From JAAXGX01 sp965221595 (GTDB lineage Bacteria; Acidobacteriota; Vicinamibacteria; Vicinamibacterales; UBA8438), in NCBI GenBank assembly GCA_965221595.1, contig OZ244900.1, positions 992,001 through 1,056,000 of the forward strand: DNA of 64,000 nt, in the 5' to 3' direction. Shown piece after piece: positions 53,617-62,088 of the stretch. Position numbers and translations under genes: made by a program. The number at the start of each line of letters is the position of its first letter. Positions within the stretch are counted from its first letter, which is position 1. Below the pieces are notes generated by a model that ran no database searches, had not been told where the DNA came from, and saw nothing but the letters and a program-made list of their open reading frames with translations.

Positions 53617-54318
53617 CTACGGCTCCAACCCCAGTACGTCGCGCATCGTGAACCAGCCGCGCCGCCCGTGCACCCAGCGGGCTGCCGCGATGGCGCCGTG
53701 CGCGAAGGTCGCCCGGTCGCGGGTCGTGTGGGTCAGCGACAGGGCCTCGAACGGACCGTCGAAGCCGACGGTGTGGGTGCCCGGGGCCGACCCGACGCGG
53801 GTCGACGCCATGTCGATGGCCGCCTGGTACCCGGCTCGGCGCATGGCGTCCTGCAGGGCGAGCGCCGTCCCGGAGGGGGCGTCGATCTTGGCTGCGTGGT
53901 GGGTTTCGTGAATCCAGGCGCCGAACTCGCCGAGCGGCTGCAGCAGTGGTGCGGCCCGTTCGACGATCGCCTGGAACACGTTGACCCCGAGCGAGAAATT
54001 CGCGGCTGCAATCACCCCGATGCCCGCCTCGGCCGCCAGCGTCTTCAGGTGCGCCTCGTGCGCATTCCAGCCGGTGGTCCCGATGACGACGTTGAGCCTT
54101 GCCGCCGCCAGCCGCGGCAGGTTCGTGCGCAGGGCGTCCGCCGTCGAGAAGTCGACCGCCACGTCGGCGGGCGGCAGCCGCGCGGAGTCCAACCCTTCAC
54201 CGTCCCGGTTGTTGTGGATGTCCAGACGTTCAACGACCTCGCAATCGTACGAGCTGCACAGCGCCTCGACGGCCTTTCCCATGCGGCCGTAGCCGACGAT
54301 CACGAGTCGCAAGCTCAT
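53617..54318 (-). CDS. dapB: 4-hydroxy-tetrahydrodipicolinate reductase
   Basis: A 233-residue NAD(P)H-dependent reductase. The N-terminus is a Rossmann fold (LVIVGYGRMGKAV) in which the usual G-x-x-G-x-M-G is present; VVIGTTGWN and AANFSLGVNVF follow; the substrate motif is ETHHAAKIDAPSGTA with the catalytic His and Lys. It is shorter than E. coli DapB (about 270). First gene of the dapB-A-D-E operon, with GAGGGTGA before ATG 54318. A 192-base gap to the divergent oxidoreductase gene holds both promoters. Confidence 0.92.
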   Translation of the reverse strand: MSLRLVIVGYGRMGKAVEALCSSYDCEVVERLDIHNNRDGEGLDSARLPPADVAVDFSTADALRTNLPRLAAARLNVVIGTTGWNAHEAHLKTLAAEAGIGVIAAANFSLGVNVFQAIVERAAPLLQPLGEFGAWIHETHHAAKIDAPSGTALALQDAMRRAGYQAAIDMASTRVGSAPGTHTVGFDGPFEALSLTHTTRDRATFAHGAIAAARWVHGRRGWFTMRDVLGLEP

Positions 54319-54510
54319 CCGGTCACCCTCGGCAGCCCGCCGCCGCACGACCCGCCCAACCGGCACAGCGGCCGGGAGCAATGTGGGGGACGGCGCATTA
54401 TACTCGTGCGCTGCCGCTGCTTGCACTCGCGGCCCGACCAGCGCCCTCGCCTCGTCCCGCGCGCGTCGGGCGCCGGCCGCACGGTGGGAGGGCGTATCGC
54501 GGGAGTCACG

Positions 54511-55506
54511 ATGTCTGTTCCACAGACGATGTACGCGGTGGAGATCGCAGGCTTCGGTCCGGCCGAGTCGCTGGTCCGTACCGAGCGGCCGGTGCCGCCG
54601 ATTGCCGCCGGCGAGCTGCTGGTGCGGGTGGCGGCTGCCGGCGTCAACCGCGCGGACGTGATGCAGCGCCAGGGTCACTACCCGCCGCCGCCCGGCGTGA
54701 CGGACCTGCCGGGGCTCGAGGTGTCCGGCACCGTGGCCGCGATCGGCCCCGACGTCGAAGGCTGGGCCGTCGGCGAGCCGGTGTGTGCGCTCGTGGCGGG
54801 CGGCGGTTACGCGGAGTACTGCGCCGTACCCGCGCCGCAGTGCCTGCCGGTACCGGAGGGGGTGGATCTGGTCGAGGCCGCCGCGCTGCCGGAAGCCTGC
54901 CTCACGGTCTGGACCAACGTGTTCGAGCGGGGCCGACTGCAGTCCGGGGAGACCCTGCTGGTGCACGGCGGCTCGAGCGGCATCGGGACGACGGCCATCC
55001 CGCTGGCGCGCCTGCGCGGCGCGCGCGTGTTCACCACGGCGGGCTCGGACGCGAAGTGCGCTGCCTGCACGCGCCTGGGGGCCGAGCTGGCCATCAATTA
55101 CCGCGAGCGCGATTTCGTCACCGAGATCGCGGCAGCCACGGACGGCAGGGGCGTTGACCTGATTCTCGACATGGTGGGCGGGGCCTACCTGCGCCGCAAC
55201 CTGGAGAGCCTGGCGGTAGAGGGGCGGCTCGTGCTGATCGGCCTGATGGGTGGTGCAACCGGAGAGGTGAACCTCGCCGCCCTGATGTCGCGGCGCGTGG
55301 TGCTCACGGGCTCGACCCTGCGGTCGCGCTCGGTGGCACAAAAGGGCCGCATTGCCGCGGCCGTCCGCGAGAACGTCTGGCCGCACGTAACCGCGAAACG
55401 GTTGCAGCCGGTGGTTCACGCCACGTTCGGCTTCGCCGAGGCCGCCGCGGCGCACCGGCTGCTGGAGTCCAGCACCCACATCGGGAAGCTGCTCCTGGTC
55501 CCCTGA
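54511..55506 (+). CDS. NAD(P)H:quinone oxidoreductase (zinc-free MDR family)
   Basis: A 331-residue medium-chain reductase of the quinone-oxidoreductase/PIG3 type. It has GVNRADVMQRQGHYPPPPG, the NADPH site LVHGGSSGIGTTAIPLAR and the C-terminal GFAEAAAAHRLLESSTHIGK, all typical for the PIG3/p53-inducible-gene-3-like branch. There are no zinc ligands. It would reduce quinones in the cytoplasm with NADPH. ATG 54511 follows GGGAG. Confidence 0.9.
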   Translation: MSVPQTMYAVEIAGFGPAESLVRTERPVPPIAAGELLVRVAAAGVNRADVMQRQGHYPPPPGVTDLPGLEVSGTVAAIGPDVEGWAVGEPVCALVAGGGYAEYCAVPAPQCLPVPEGVDLVEAAALPEACLTVWTNVFERGRLQSGETLLVHGGSSGIGTTAIPLARLRGARVFTTAGSDAKCAACTRLGAELAINYRERDFVTEIAAATDGRGVDLILDMVGGAYLRRNLESLAVEGRLVLIGLMGGATGEVNLAALMSRRVVLTGSTLRSRSVAQKGRIAAAVRENVWPHVTAKRLQPVVHATFGFAEAAAAHRLLESSTHIGKLLLVP

Positions 55507-55749
55507 CTGTTTGCGGCGCCCGCGGCCCACGGGTCAACTGCCGCTGCCGCGCCGCTCGAGCAGATCCTGGCAGATGGCGTGTAACCGGTCCCCGTGGCGG
55601 GCGAGCGCCGACTCTCCCAGGTGGCCCGCCGCGGCGGGCCGACGGCAAGGTAACTGCCGCCGGCCCGCACGCCTCCGGACCGGACAGCCCGTGGCAAGAA
55701 TTCCCGCCGCTCTCGGTGCGACGCGGGGTTTCGCCACGGGCTGCTGGAG

Positions 55750-57186
55750 CTAGATGTCGAAGTAGAGTGCGAACTCCCACGGATGCGGCCGCAGGCGGAT
55801 CGCATCCACTTCGTTCTCCCGCTTGTAGGCAATCCAGTTCTCGATCACGTCGCGGGTGAAGACGTCGCCCTTCAGCAGGAACTCGTGGTCCTTCTCCAGC
55901 TCGGTGAGCACCTCGGCGAGGCTGCCCGGTGTGCTGTCGATCTTCGCGTGCTCCTCGGGCGGCAGGTCGTACAGGTCCTTGTCGAGCGGTCCCGGCGGCG
56001 TGAGCTTGTTCTGGACGCCGTCGAGTCCCGCCATGAGCATGGCGCTGAACGCGAGATAGCCGTTGCAGGTCGGGTCCGGGAAACGGCATTCGACGCGCTT
56101 GGCCTTCTCGCTGCGCGAGTAGGCCGGGATGCGCACGGCGGCGCTCCGGTTGCGCTGCGAGTAGATCAGGTTGATCGGCGCCTCGTAGCCGGGGACCAGC
56201 CGCCGGTACGAGTTCGTCGTCGGGTTGCAGAACGCCAGCAGCGCCGGGGCATGCTTCAGGATCCCGCCGATGTAGTACAGCGCGGTCTTGCTGAGGTCGG
56301 CGTAGGTGCCGGCTTCGAAGAACGTATTCGCCCCGCCGCGCCAGATGCTCTGGTGCACGTGCATCCCCGAGCCGTTGTCTTGGAAGACCGGCTTCGGCAT
56401 GAGCGTGACGACCTTGCCGTGCCGGCGGGCGACGTTCTTGATGACGTACTTGTACTTGAGGAGCTTGTCGCCCATGCTGACCAGCGAGTCGAACCGCATG
56501 TCGATCTCGGCCTGGCCGGCCGTGGCGACCTCGTGATGGTGCACTTCGACCTCGACGCCGACGGACTCGAGGGTCAGCATCATCTCCGTGCGCAGGTCCT
56601 GATGGCTGTCCATCGGCGGCACGGGGAAGTAGCCTTCCTTGTAGCGCGGCTTGTACCCCAGGTTGCGCGAGTTGCCGGCCTCGTCCGGGTTCTCCACGCG
56701 ACCCGCGTTCCAGAACCCCTCGGCCGCATCGAGGTGGTAGAAGCCCTCGTTGTGGCTCTGGCCGAAGCGGACGTCGTCGAGGATGAAGAACTCGGGCTCC
56801 GGCCCGAAATAGGCGGTATCGCCGATGCCGGTCGACTTGAGGTACGCCTCCGCCTTCTGGGCGATGTAGCGCGGGTCGCGCGAGTACGACTCGCCCGTGA
56901 TCGGATCCTTGACGTTGCAGATGAGGATGAGGGTGGGGGCGGCGGCGAACGGATCGACGAACGCCGTGGTGGGGTCGGGCACCAGCAGCATGTCGCTTTC
57001 CTGGATCTCCTGGAACCCGCGGATGCTCGACCCGTCGAACCCGACGCCGTCTTCGAACGCGTCCTCATCGAACTCCTTCGTCGACATCGTGAAATGCTGC
57101 CAGAGACCGGGCAGGTCGATGAAGCGCAGGTCGACCGCCTGGATTCCCTTGTCCTTGATGAGTCCCATCACTTCCTGTGGTGTCAT
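55750..57186 (-). CDS. glnA: glutamine synthetase type I (adenylylation type)
   Basis: A 478-residue enzyme that makes glutamine from glutamate and ammonia. Conserved blocks: DGSSIRGFQEIQESDM, GPEPEFFILDD, the metal/substrate NPTTNSYRRLVPGYEAP, GSGMHVHQS and the adenylylation loop KDLYDLPPEE, whose Tyr is the regulatory site. This is the I-beta type, controlled by GlnE, GlnB and GlnD. It is last in the glnD-glnB-glnA row, 32 bases behind glnB, with GGGAGG before ATG 57186. There is room for only a short promoter of its own. Confidence 0.96.
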   Translation of the reverse strand: MTPQEVMGLIKDKGIQAVDLRFIDLPGLWQHFTMSTKEFDEDAFEDGVGFDGSSIRGFQEIQESDMLLVPDPTTAFVDPFAAAPTLILICNVKDPITGESYSRDPRYIAQKAEAYLKSTGIGDTAYFGPEPEFFILDDVRFGQSHNEGFYHLDAAEGFWNAGRVENPDEAGNSRNLGYKPRYKEGYFPVPPMDSHQDLRTEMMLTLESVGVEVEVHHHEVATAGQAEIDMRFDSLVSMGDKLLKYKYVIKNVARRHGKVVTLMPKPVFQDNGSGMHVHQSIWRGGANTFFEAGTYADLSKTALYYIGGILKHAPALLAFCNPTTNSYRRLVPGYEAPINLIYSQRNRSAAVRIPAYSRSEKAKRVECRFPDPTCNGYLAFSAMLMAGLDGVQNKLTPPGPLDKDLYDLPPEEHAKIDSTPGSLAEVLTELEKDHEFLLKGDVFTRDVIENWIAYKRENEVDAIRLRPHPWEFALYFDI

Positions 57187-57218
57187 CCGTGCCTCCCAAT
57201 CTGGTAGCGGTTGTGTTC

Positions 57219-57551
57219 TCAGACTGCGTCCTTCTCACCGGTACGAATGATGTATCCCTGCTCGACGGGCATCACGAACACCCTCCCGTCGCCCATCTCG
57301 CCGGTCCGGGCCGCGTCCATGATGGACTCGATTGCATCGTCCACGAGGTGGTCGGGTACGACGACCTCGATCTCCATCTTGGGCAGCAGGCTCACCTCGT
57401 ACTCGCTGCCGCGATACACGGTCGAGTGCCCGCGCTGGCGTCCGTGGCCGCGCACTTCGGTCACGGTCATGCCCGAGATGCCGTTGTCGGCGAGTGCGTC
57501 CTTGACGGCATCGACCCGGTTCGGTCGCACGACGGCCTTGATCAGCTTCAT
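57219..57551 (-). CDS. glnB: PII nitrogen regulator (first copy, beside glnD)
   Basis: A 110-residue trimeric signal protein. It begins MKLIKAVVRPNRVDAVKDAL; the T-loop reads GRQRGHSTVYRGSEYEV with the uridylylation Tyr; the C-terminus is VMPVEQGYIIRTGEKDA. It signals 2-oxoglutarate and ATP/ADP state to GlnA control. The ATG overlaps the glnD stop (ATGA). It differs from the second PII at 63442 in the T-loop (HSTVYRGSEY against HTEIYRGAEY). The GlnB/GlnK label is by position: this one beside glnD-glnA, the other beside amt. Confidence 0.93.
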   Translation of the reverse strand: MKLIKAVVRPNRVDAVKDALADNGISGMTVTEVRGHGRQRGHSTVYRGSEYEVSLLPKMEIEVVVPDHLVDDAIESIMDAARTGEMGDGRVFVMPVEQGYIIRTGEKDAV

Positions 57552-60139
57552 TGGCCGCTCGCGCTGAGAAGCGGGGTTTCGACGCGGGCGGCCAGCATGG
57601 CTTCCAGGCTCTGCTGCAGCGCGGCCGCATCCTCCGCGGACAGCTTGGTGCCGCTCTGCGTGAGATGGAATACGTCGATGGCGCGGTCGCCGCCGGTCGA
57701 GATCAGCACGAACTCGATGTCGCATCCATGCTGCGAAATCACCGTGCTGATGCGATAGAGCAGCCCCCAGGCGTCCTGCGCCAGAATCTCGAGGATGCTG
57801 TACCGCTCGGAGTACTCGTTGTCGAAGTGGACCACCGGCTCGATGCGCAGGGGCTCGCGCCGCGCCATGCCGCGCTGCTTGGGCAGCAGGATCTCGTCGA
57901 TGTCCCGCCGGCCGCCCACCACGTCCGCGAGCAGGTTCGTCAGGTCCGGGCGTGCCGCCTCGTTGAGCTCGAAGAACCGTTCGCGGTCCGTGAACTCCAC
58001 GATGTCGACGGCGGTTCCCTGCCGGTTGGTCATCGCCTGCCCGCGCAGGATGTCCATCCCGAAGTAGGACAACACGCCGCACACCTTCGAGAACAGGCCG
58101 GGCTGGTCGGCCGACACGAGCGCCAGCTCCCAGGCCGAACCCTTCTGCTCCAGCATGCAGTGCACGTCCGGGGATTGCAGGTTCCTCGACAGCCGGACGT
58201 GTTCGTAGACGTGGGGGCGGTCGACGAGACGCAGGTAGCGCTGCGGCAGCCCCTGCAGAAACGTCTCCAGTTCACCTTGCGCAATGTCGGCCGGACGGCT
58301 CTCGTGCAGCTCGGCCAGGCTCGCCGCGGCGGTGTCGATGACGTCGTCGCCGTAGCCCAGCGTCAGCCGGTTGTAGGTGTCGACGTAGAGCCGCCACAGC
58401 AGGTCTTCCTTCCAGGGCGTCATGACGTCCGGCCCGACCGCGGACACGTCGGCGAGCGTCAGGAGGCACAGCAGCTTCAGGCGCTGCTCGTTGCCGACGA
58501 GCCGGGCGAACTGAATCACTACGTCGGGGTCGTCCGTGTCGCGCCGGAAGGCGGCCGTCGACATCCGCAGGTGGTGGCGGATGAGGAACTCCACCGTGGC
58601 GATGCTCTCCTCGGGCAGCCTGATGCGCCGCAGCGCGCCGAGCGCCATGCGGACGCCCTCCTCGGCGTGGTTTCTGTTCGTCCACTTGCCGACGTCGTGG
58701 AAGAGCAGGGCAAGCACCAGCAGCTCGCCTCCGGGCGTCTCGGCCAGCAGGGCGGCGAATCGCCGCCGAACCGGCGACGTCGGCTGGCAGAGGAGCTCGA
58801 GATTGCGGAGCGTCTGCAGCGTGTGCTCGTCGACGGTGTACTTGTGATAGAAGTCGCGAATCACGCGGCAGTAGATCTTTTGGAACTCTGGAAACATGCG
58901 GCCCAGCAGACCGCAGTTGTGCATTTCGGACAGGCGCGCATACAGCCCCTGCCGCGGCCGCAGCACGCGCAGCAGCGCGTCGCGCTCCTCCGTGGTGGGA
59001 AAGAAGCGTTCGGGCGAATAGCGTCCGCCGTGCCGCTCGATGCAGGTCAGCACCTGCTCCGAGACCGCGCAGCCTTCGTCCAGCGCCGTCTCGAACGCGC
59101 GCAGCCAGATGCGGGGCTGCAGCGAGGCGCGCGTGCCGTCCGTGAACCAGATCTCGTCGCCGCGGCGTTGCAGGTCGTCCGCGACGTCGACCGGCGGCGC
59201 TGCCCCGTCCGCCGCCGGCGCCAGCGCCTTGAGCGACGCGCCGAGCGCGCGGTTGACGATGCGTGCATGGTGGAAGTACGTGCTCATCAGTGCTTCCACC
59301 TGACCGGCCAGCGGATCGTCCGCCGACCCGAACATCTGCGCTGCCGCCTCCTGCAGCTCGTGGGTCAGCACGTTGAGGTTGCGTCCGATCTTCAGGTGCA
59401 GGATCGATCGCAGACGGAGCAGGAAGTCCTCGGCCTCGTCGACCCGCCCGATCTTGACCCGGATGTCGAGCCGCTGCGCCGGATCCTCGAACTGGGTGAT
59501 CATCCGCACGGCGGAAATGTCGCGCAGTGCTCCGGGCGCGTTCTTGATGTCGGGCTCGAGGTGATACAGCGTCCGGTTGAACTGGCCGTGCCGCTTCTCG
59601 AGCAGGTCGCCGAGCGCGGTGAGCATCGGGGCGCGCCACGCGGCGTCCGGTCCCTGGCAGAGCTTCCTGAGCAGGTCGAAGAGCGCGGCGTCGCCCTCGA
59701 GGTAGCGGGCCTCGAGCAACGCGACCAGGAACTCGGGATTGTCTGTGTCGGCCTGCTCCAGCTCGGTCAGCTCGCGGACGTGGTGCCCCACGTCGAGGCG
59801 CAGGTCCCAGAGCGGGTGCAGCATCGACCGCAGGAAGCGCTCCTCGGGCGCACCGATCGGCGTGCCGAACACGAACAGCAGATCGATATCCGAGTGCATG
59901 CAGAGCTGCCGCCGCCCGTAGCCGCCCAGCGCCACCACGGCGACGGGCGCGTCGGTCTCGGCCCGGGCGGCCCGGTAGATCTGCCGGATCAGCCCGTCGA
60001 CCTCGTCCGAGTAGCGGCCGAGGCTCGCCAGCCCGCCGCGCGCGACCAGGGTGTCCGCGGTCAGTGCTTCGCGGGCCGCCTCGAGCGCCTTGCGCAGCGT
60101 CTCGGTTGCGGGCGAGGGCGCCGCCTGCTGTGGTGCCAT
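57548..60139 (-). CDS. glnD: PII uridylyltransferase/uridylyl-removing enzyme
   Basis: An 863-residue glutamine sensor. Domains in order: nucleotidyltransferase (GGYGRRQLCMHSDIDLLFV, about 75-95), helical region, HD phosphohydrolase (LLFHDVGKWTNRNHAEEG, about 490), and two ACT domains (DQPGLFSKVCGVLSYFGMDI; AWGLLYRISTVISQHGCDIE). It modifies the T-loop Tyr of PII when glutamine is low and removes UMP when it is high. ATG 60139 is used; a TTG at 60154 would add five residues. It is translationally coupled to glnB. Confidence 0.95.
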   Translation of the reverse strand: MAPQQAAPSPATETLRKALEAAREALTADTLVARGGLASLGRYSDEVDGLIRQIYRAARAETDAPVAVVALGGYGRRQLCMHSDIDLLFVFGTPIGAPEERFLRSMLHPLWDLRLDVGHHVRELTELEQADTDNPEFLVALLEARYLEGDAALFDLLRKLCQGPDAAWRAPMLTALGDLLEKRHGQFNRTLYHLEPDIKNAPGALRDISAVRMITQFEDPAQRLDIRVKIGRVDEAEDFLLRLRSILHLKIGRNLNVLTHELQEAAAQMFGSADDPLAGQVEALMSTYFHHARIVNRALGASLKALAPAADGAAPPVDVADDLQRRGDEIWFTDGTRASLQPRIWLRAFETALDEGCAVSEQVLTCIERHGGRYSPERFFPTTEERDALLRVLRPRQGLYARLSEMHNCGLLGRMFPEFQKIYCRVIRDFYHKYTVDEHTLQTLRNLELLCQPTSPVRRRFAALLAETPGGELLVLALLFHDVGKWTNRNHAEEGVRMALGALRRIRLPEESIATVEFLIRHHLRMSTAAFRRDTDDPDVVIQFARLVGNEQRLKLLCLLTLADVSAVGPDVMTPWKEDLLWRLYVDTYNRLTLGYGDDVIDTAAASLAELHESRPADIAQGELETFLQGLPQRYLRLVDRPHVYEHVRLSRNLQSPDVHCMLEQKGSAWELALVSADQPGLFSKVCGVLSYFGMDILRGQAMTNRQGTAVDIVEFTDRERFFELNEAARPDLTNLLADVVGGRRDIDEILLPKQRGMARREPLRIEPVVHFDNEYSERYSILEILAQDAWGLLYRISTVISQHGCDIEFVLISTGGDRAIDVFHLTQSGTKLSAEDAAALQQSLEAMLAARVETPLLSASGQ

Positions 60140-60168
60140 CTTGGTTCGGAGCAAGCCGGGCGGGTGCT

Positions 60169-61065
60169 TCAGTAGCCGATGCTGATGCCGAACAGACCGA
60201 CGACCTGGGCGTTGTCGCCGTCGTTGAGCGCTTCGAGGTAGCTCCCGAGGCTGAGGAGCTGCACGCCGCCGGTCAGCTCCCAGGCGCCGAAGCTCTCAGC
60301 GACCGGAAGCGGCACGGCCAGCATCGCGCCCACGCCGAAGAACCCGAAGCCGTCGCGAAAGTGTCCGGGCGCACCGTCGGGCAGGCCGTTCTCGTAGTAG
60401 TCGCCCAGGCTGAACCCGAGCGTCACCGGAAAGCTCACGCTAGCGGCATCCTCGACGATGTCCAGCACCGGCTCGATCCCGAGCTCCAGATAAACGCCTT
60501 CCTCGGAGCCTCCGTCCGCGCCGCCGGCCGTCTCGAAGGCCAGCAGCGCATGTGGAAACAGAGAGAAGGCTTCGAGCAGTCCGCTGTCGTCCATCTGCAG
60601 GCTCAGCGCGAGCTCCTGCGTGGTGCCGAATGCGTGGCTCGGGCTCGTGTACGCGGTGTAGACGATGCCGGCCTCCCAGTTGTCGATGCGCAGCGTCACG
60701 CCGGTGTAGAAGTCCGATTCGTACCATCCGGGGACGTTGTTCGACGTCTCGTCGGCGCCAGTCGATGCGGAGTGCAGGCTGTTCCACTGCCCGAGCGTGA
60801 AGCCGACCCCGGTGAGCCCCCGGCCGTCGGGGTTCGAGTAGAGGTCGAAATCGAGGTTCCCGTACGGCTGGCCGATGAAGCCGTCGCGTTCCTGCCGGAT
60901 GCCGCGGAAGAAATAGGCGTGCGAGAAGTCGATTCCGGTGGTGAACGAAACCCTGCGGTCGTTGACCTGGGCCTCTGACGAGCCCGACGCGAGCCCCCAG
61001 GTCAGGACGAACGCGCACGCGCCGTACAGCCATTGCGCGCCGCGGTTCCGAACAACTGCGATCAT
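60169..61065 (-). CDS. TorF-like putative porin, copy 2
   Basis: A 298-residue outer-membrane protein with a signal peptide. It begins SFTTGIDFSHAYFFRGIRQE, the start of the TorF (Gcw_chp) family barrel, and ends VVGLFGISIGY with a C-terminal aromatic. The alternating beta-strand pattern covers the whole mature part. It shares its ends and its order of motifs with the gene behind it, so the two are paralogues. A position between amt and glnD suggests a role in uptake of nitrogen compounds, which is inference. GGGGGAG lies before ATG 61065. Confidence 0.82.
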   Translation of the reverse strand: MIAVVRNRGAQWLYGACAFVLTWGLASGSSEAQVNDRRVSFTTGIDFSHAYFFRGIRQERDGFIGQPYGNLDFDLYSNPDGRGLTGVGFTLGQWNSLHSASTGADETSNNVPGWYESDFYTGVTLRIDNWEAGIVYTAYTSPSHAFGTTQELALSLQMDDSGLLEAFSLFPHALLAFETAGGADGGSEEGVYLELGIEPVLDIVEDAASVSFPVTLGFSLGDYYENGLPDGAPGHFRDGFGFFGVGAMLAVPLPVAESFGAWELTGGVQLLSLGSYLEALNDGDNAQVVGLFGISIGY

Positions 61066-61100
61066 GTGCTCCCCCGAAGAAGACGCGACCGAATCCAACG

Positions 61101-61131
61101 GTCGGCTGGCCCGCACGGCGGGCCAGCCGAC
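61101..61131. terminator. 14-base perfect hairpin between the porin genes
   Basis: Arms 61101-61114 and 61118-61131 (GTCGGCTGGCCCGC and its complement) enclose an ACG loop. It is very stable but has no T-run on either side. It may attenuate or stabilise the porin transcript rather than end it. Confidence 0.45.
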
Positions 61132-61192
61132 GCGTATCTTATCAGGGTTCACGGTAGACACGCCCGCGTCGCCAGGCGGCGCCGACTGCCGG

Positions 61193-62035
61193 CTAGTAGC
61201 CGATGCTGATGCCGAATATGGCGATCGGCTCGAACCCGTCGTCGCTGCCGTTGATGGCCTTGAGCCCGTCGCCGAAGAACAGCAGGTTGATGCCGGCGGT
61301 GAACTCCCACGAGCCGTATTCGCCCGGGATCCCGGTAATCGGGACGCCCAGCATCGCGCCCACGTTGAAGAAGCCGAACGCCTCGTTGACGCCTCCGGGA
61401 TCGTAGTAGTCGCTGGGGCTCAGACCGACCGCGACGGGGAACGAGACGCCGACGGGCGCGTCGTCCAGCGGCAGCGACGGCTCGATGCCCAACTCCAGGT
61501 ACGTGCCCGAGTTGTTGCCGGCGGCGTTCCCGTCGAGCTCGAACGCCACGGTGATGTACGGGGCGATGATGTCGTCGTGGCTCAGGCCGACAGCGACCTC
61601 CTTGACCGTACTGAAGCTCCCGCGCGGACTCATGTAGGCGGTGTAGGTGACGTCGGCGCCCCAGCCGCCCGCGAAACCGAATCCGAGGCCGGCATAGAAG
61701 TCGGTCTCATAGAAGCTCTCCGGCGCTCCCCCGAATCCCGCCGCGCCGCGGGAATGCAGGCTGCTCCAGGTGCCGGCGGTGAGCGACACGCTGCCGTCCT
61801 CGCCGTCGTAGAGCGACATGCCCGCTTCGAGGAACGGCTGCGCGATGAATCCCCCGGTTTCCTGGACGATGCCGCGGAAGTAGTAGGAGGTCGCGAAGTC
61901 GATACCCGCGCCGACCGAGATTGCTCCCGTGTTCGGAGCATCCTGTGCCGCCGCGGGTGCAGCCAGCAACGTGGCTGCCGCCAGCACGACGGGAATCGTT
62001 CGGGTGGTTCGCCGCCTCGCGTCTGCTCGTGTCAT
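61193..62035 (-). CDS. TorF-like putative porin, copy 1
   Basis: A 280-residue outer-membrane protein with a signal peptide (ending near AAAQDA). Landmarks: SVGAGIDFATSYYFRGIVQE, SSLHSRGAAG, YLELGIEPSL, FPVAVGLSPSDYY, and IAIFGISIGY at the C-terminus, shared with the paralogue behind it. ATG 62035 has AAAGG upstream; an ATG at 62083 would add a 16-residue basic extension without a ribosome site. It follows amt by 53 bases. Confidence 0.82.
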   Translation of the reverse strand: MTRADARRRTTRTIPVVLAAATLLAAPAAAQDAPNTGAISVGAGIDFATSYYFRGIVQETGGFIAQPFLEAGMSLYDGEDGSVSLTAGTWSSLHSRGAAGFGGAPESFYETDFYAGLGFGFAGGWGADVTYTAYMSPRGSFSTVKEVAVGLSHDDIIAPYITVAFELDGNAAGNNSGTYLELGIEPSLPLDDAPVGVSFPVAVGLSPSDYYDPGGVNEAFGFFNVGAMLGVPITGIPGEYGSWEFTAGINLLFFGDGLKAINGSDDGFEPIAIFGISIGY

Positions 62036-62088
62036 TGTCCCGACCTTTCTCTGTGCCCTGCTCGAGTTATCTGCCTTGTTCATGACGG

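Noticed and set aside
55507..55749. Short frames between the quinone oxidoreductase and glnA
   Set aside because: No ribosome site or motif; a GGCCCGC/GCGGGCC stem near 55622-55639 may be a terminator but has no T-run.
57551..60175. Plus-strand frame of 874 codons opposite glnD
   Set aside because: Exact mirror of glnD, which has every expected domain on the minus strand.
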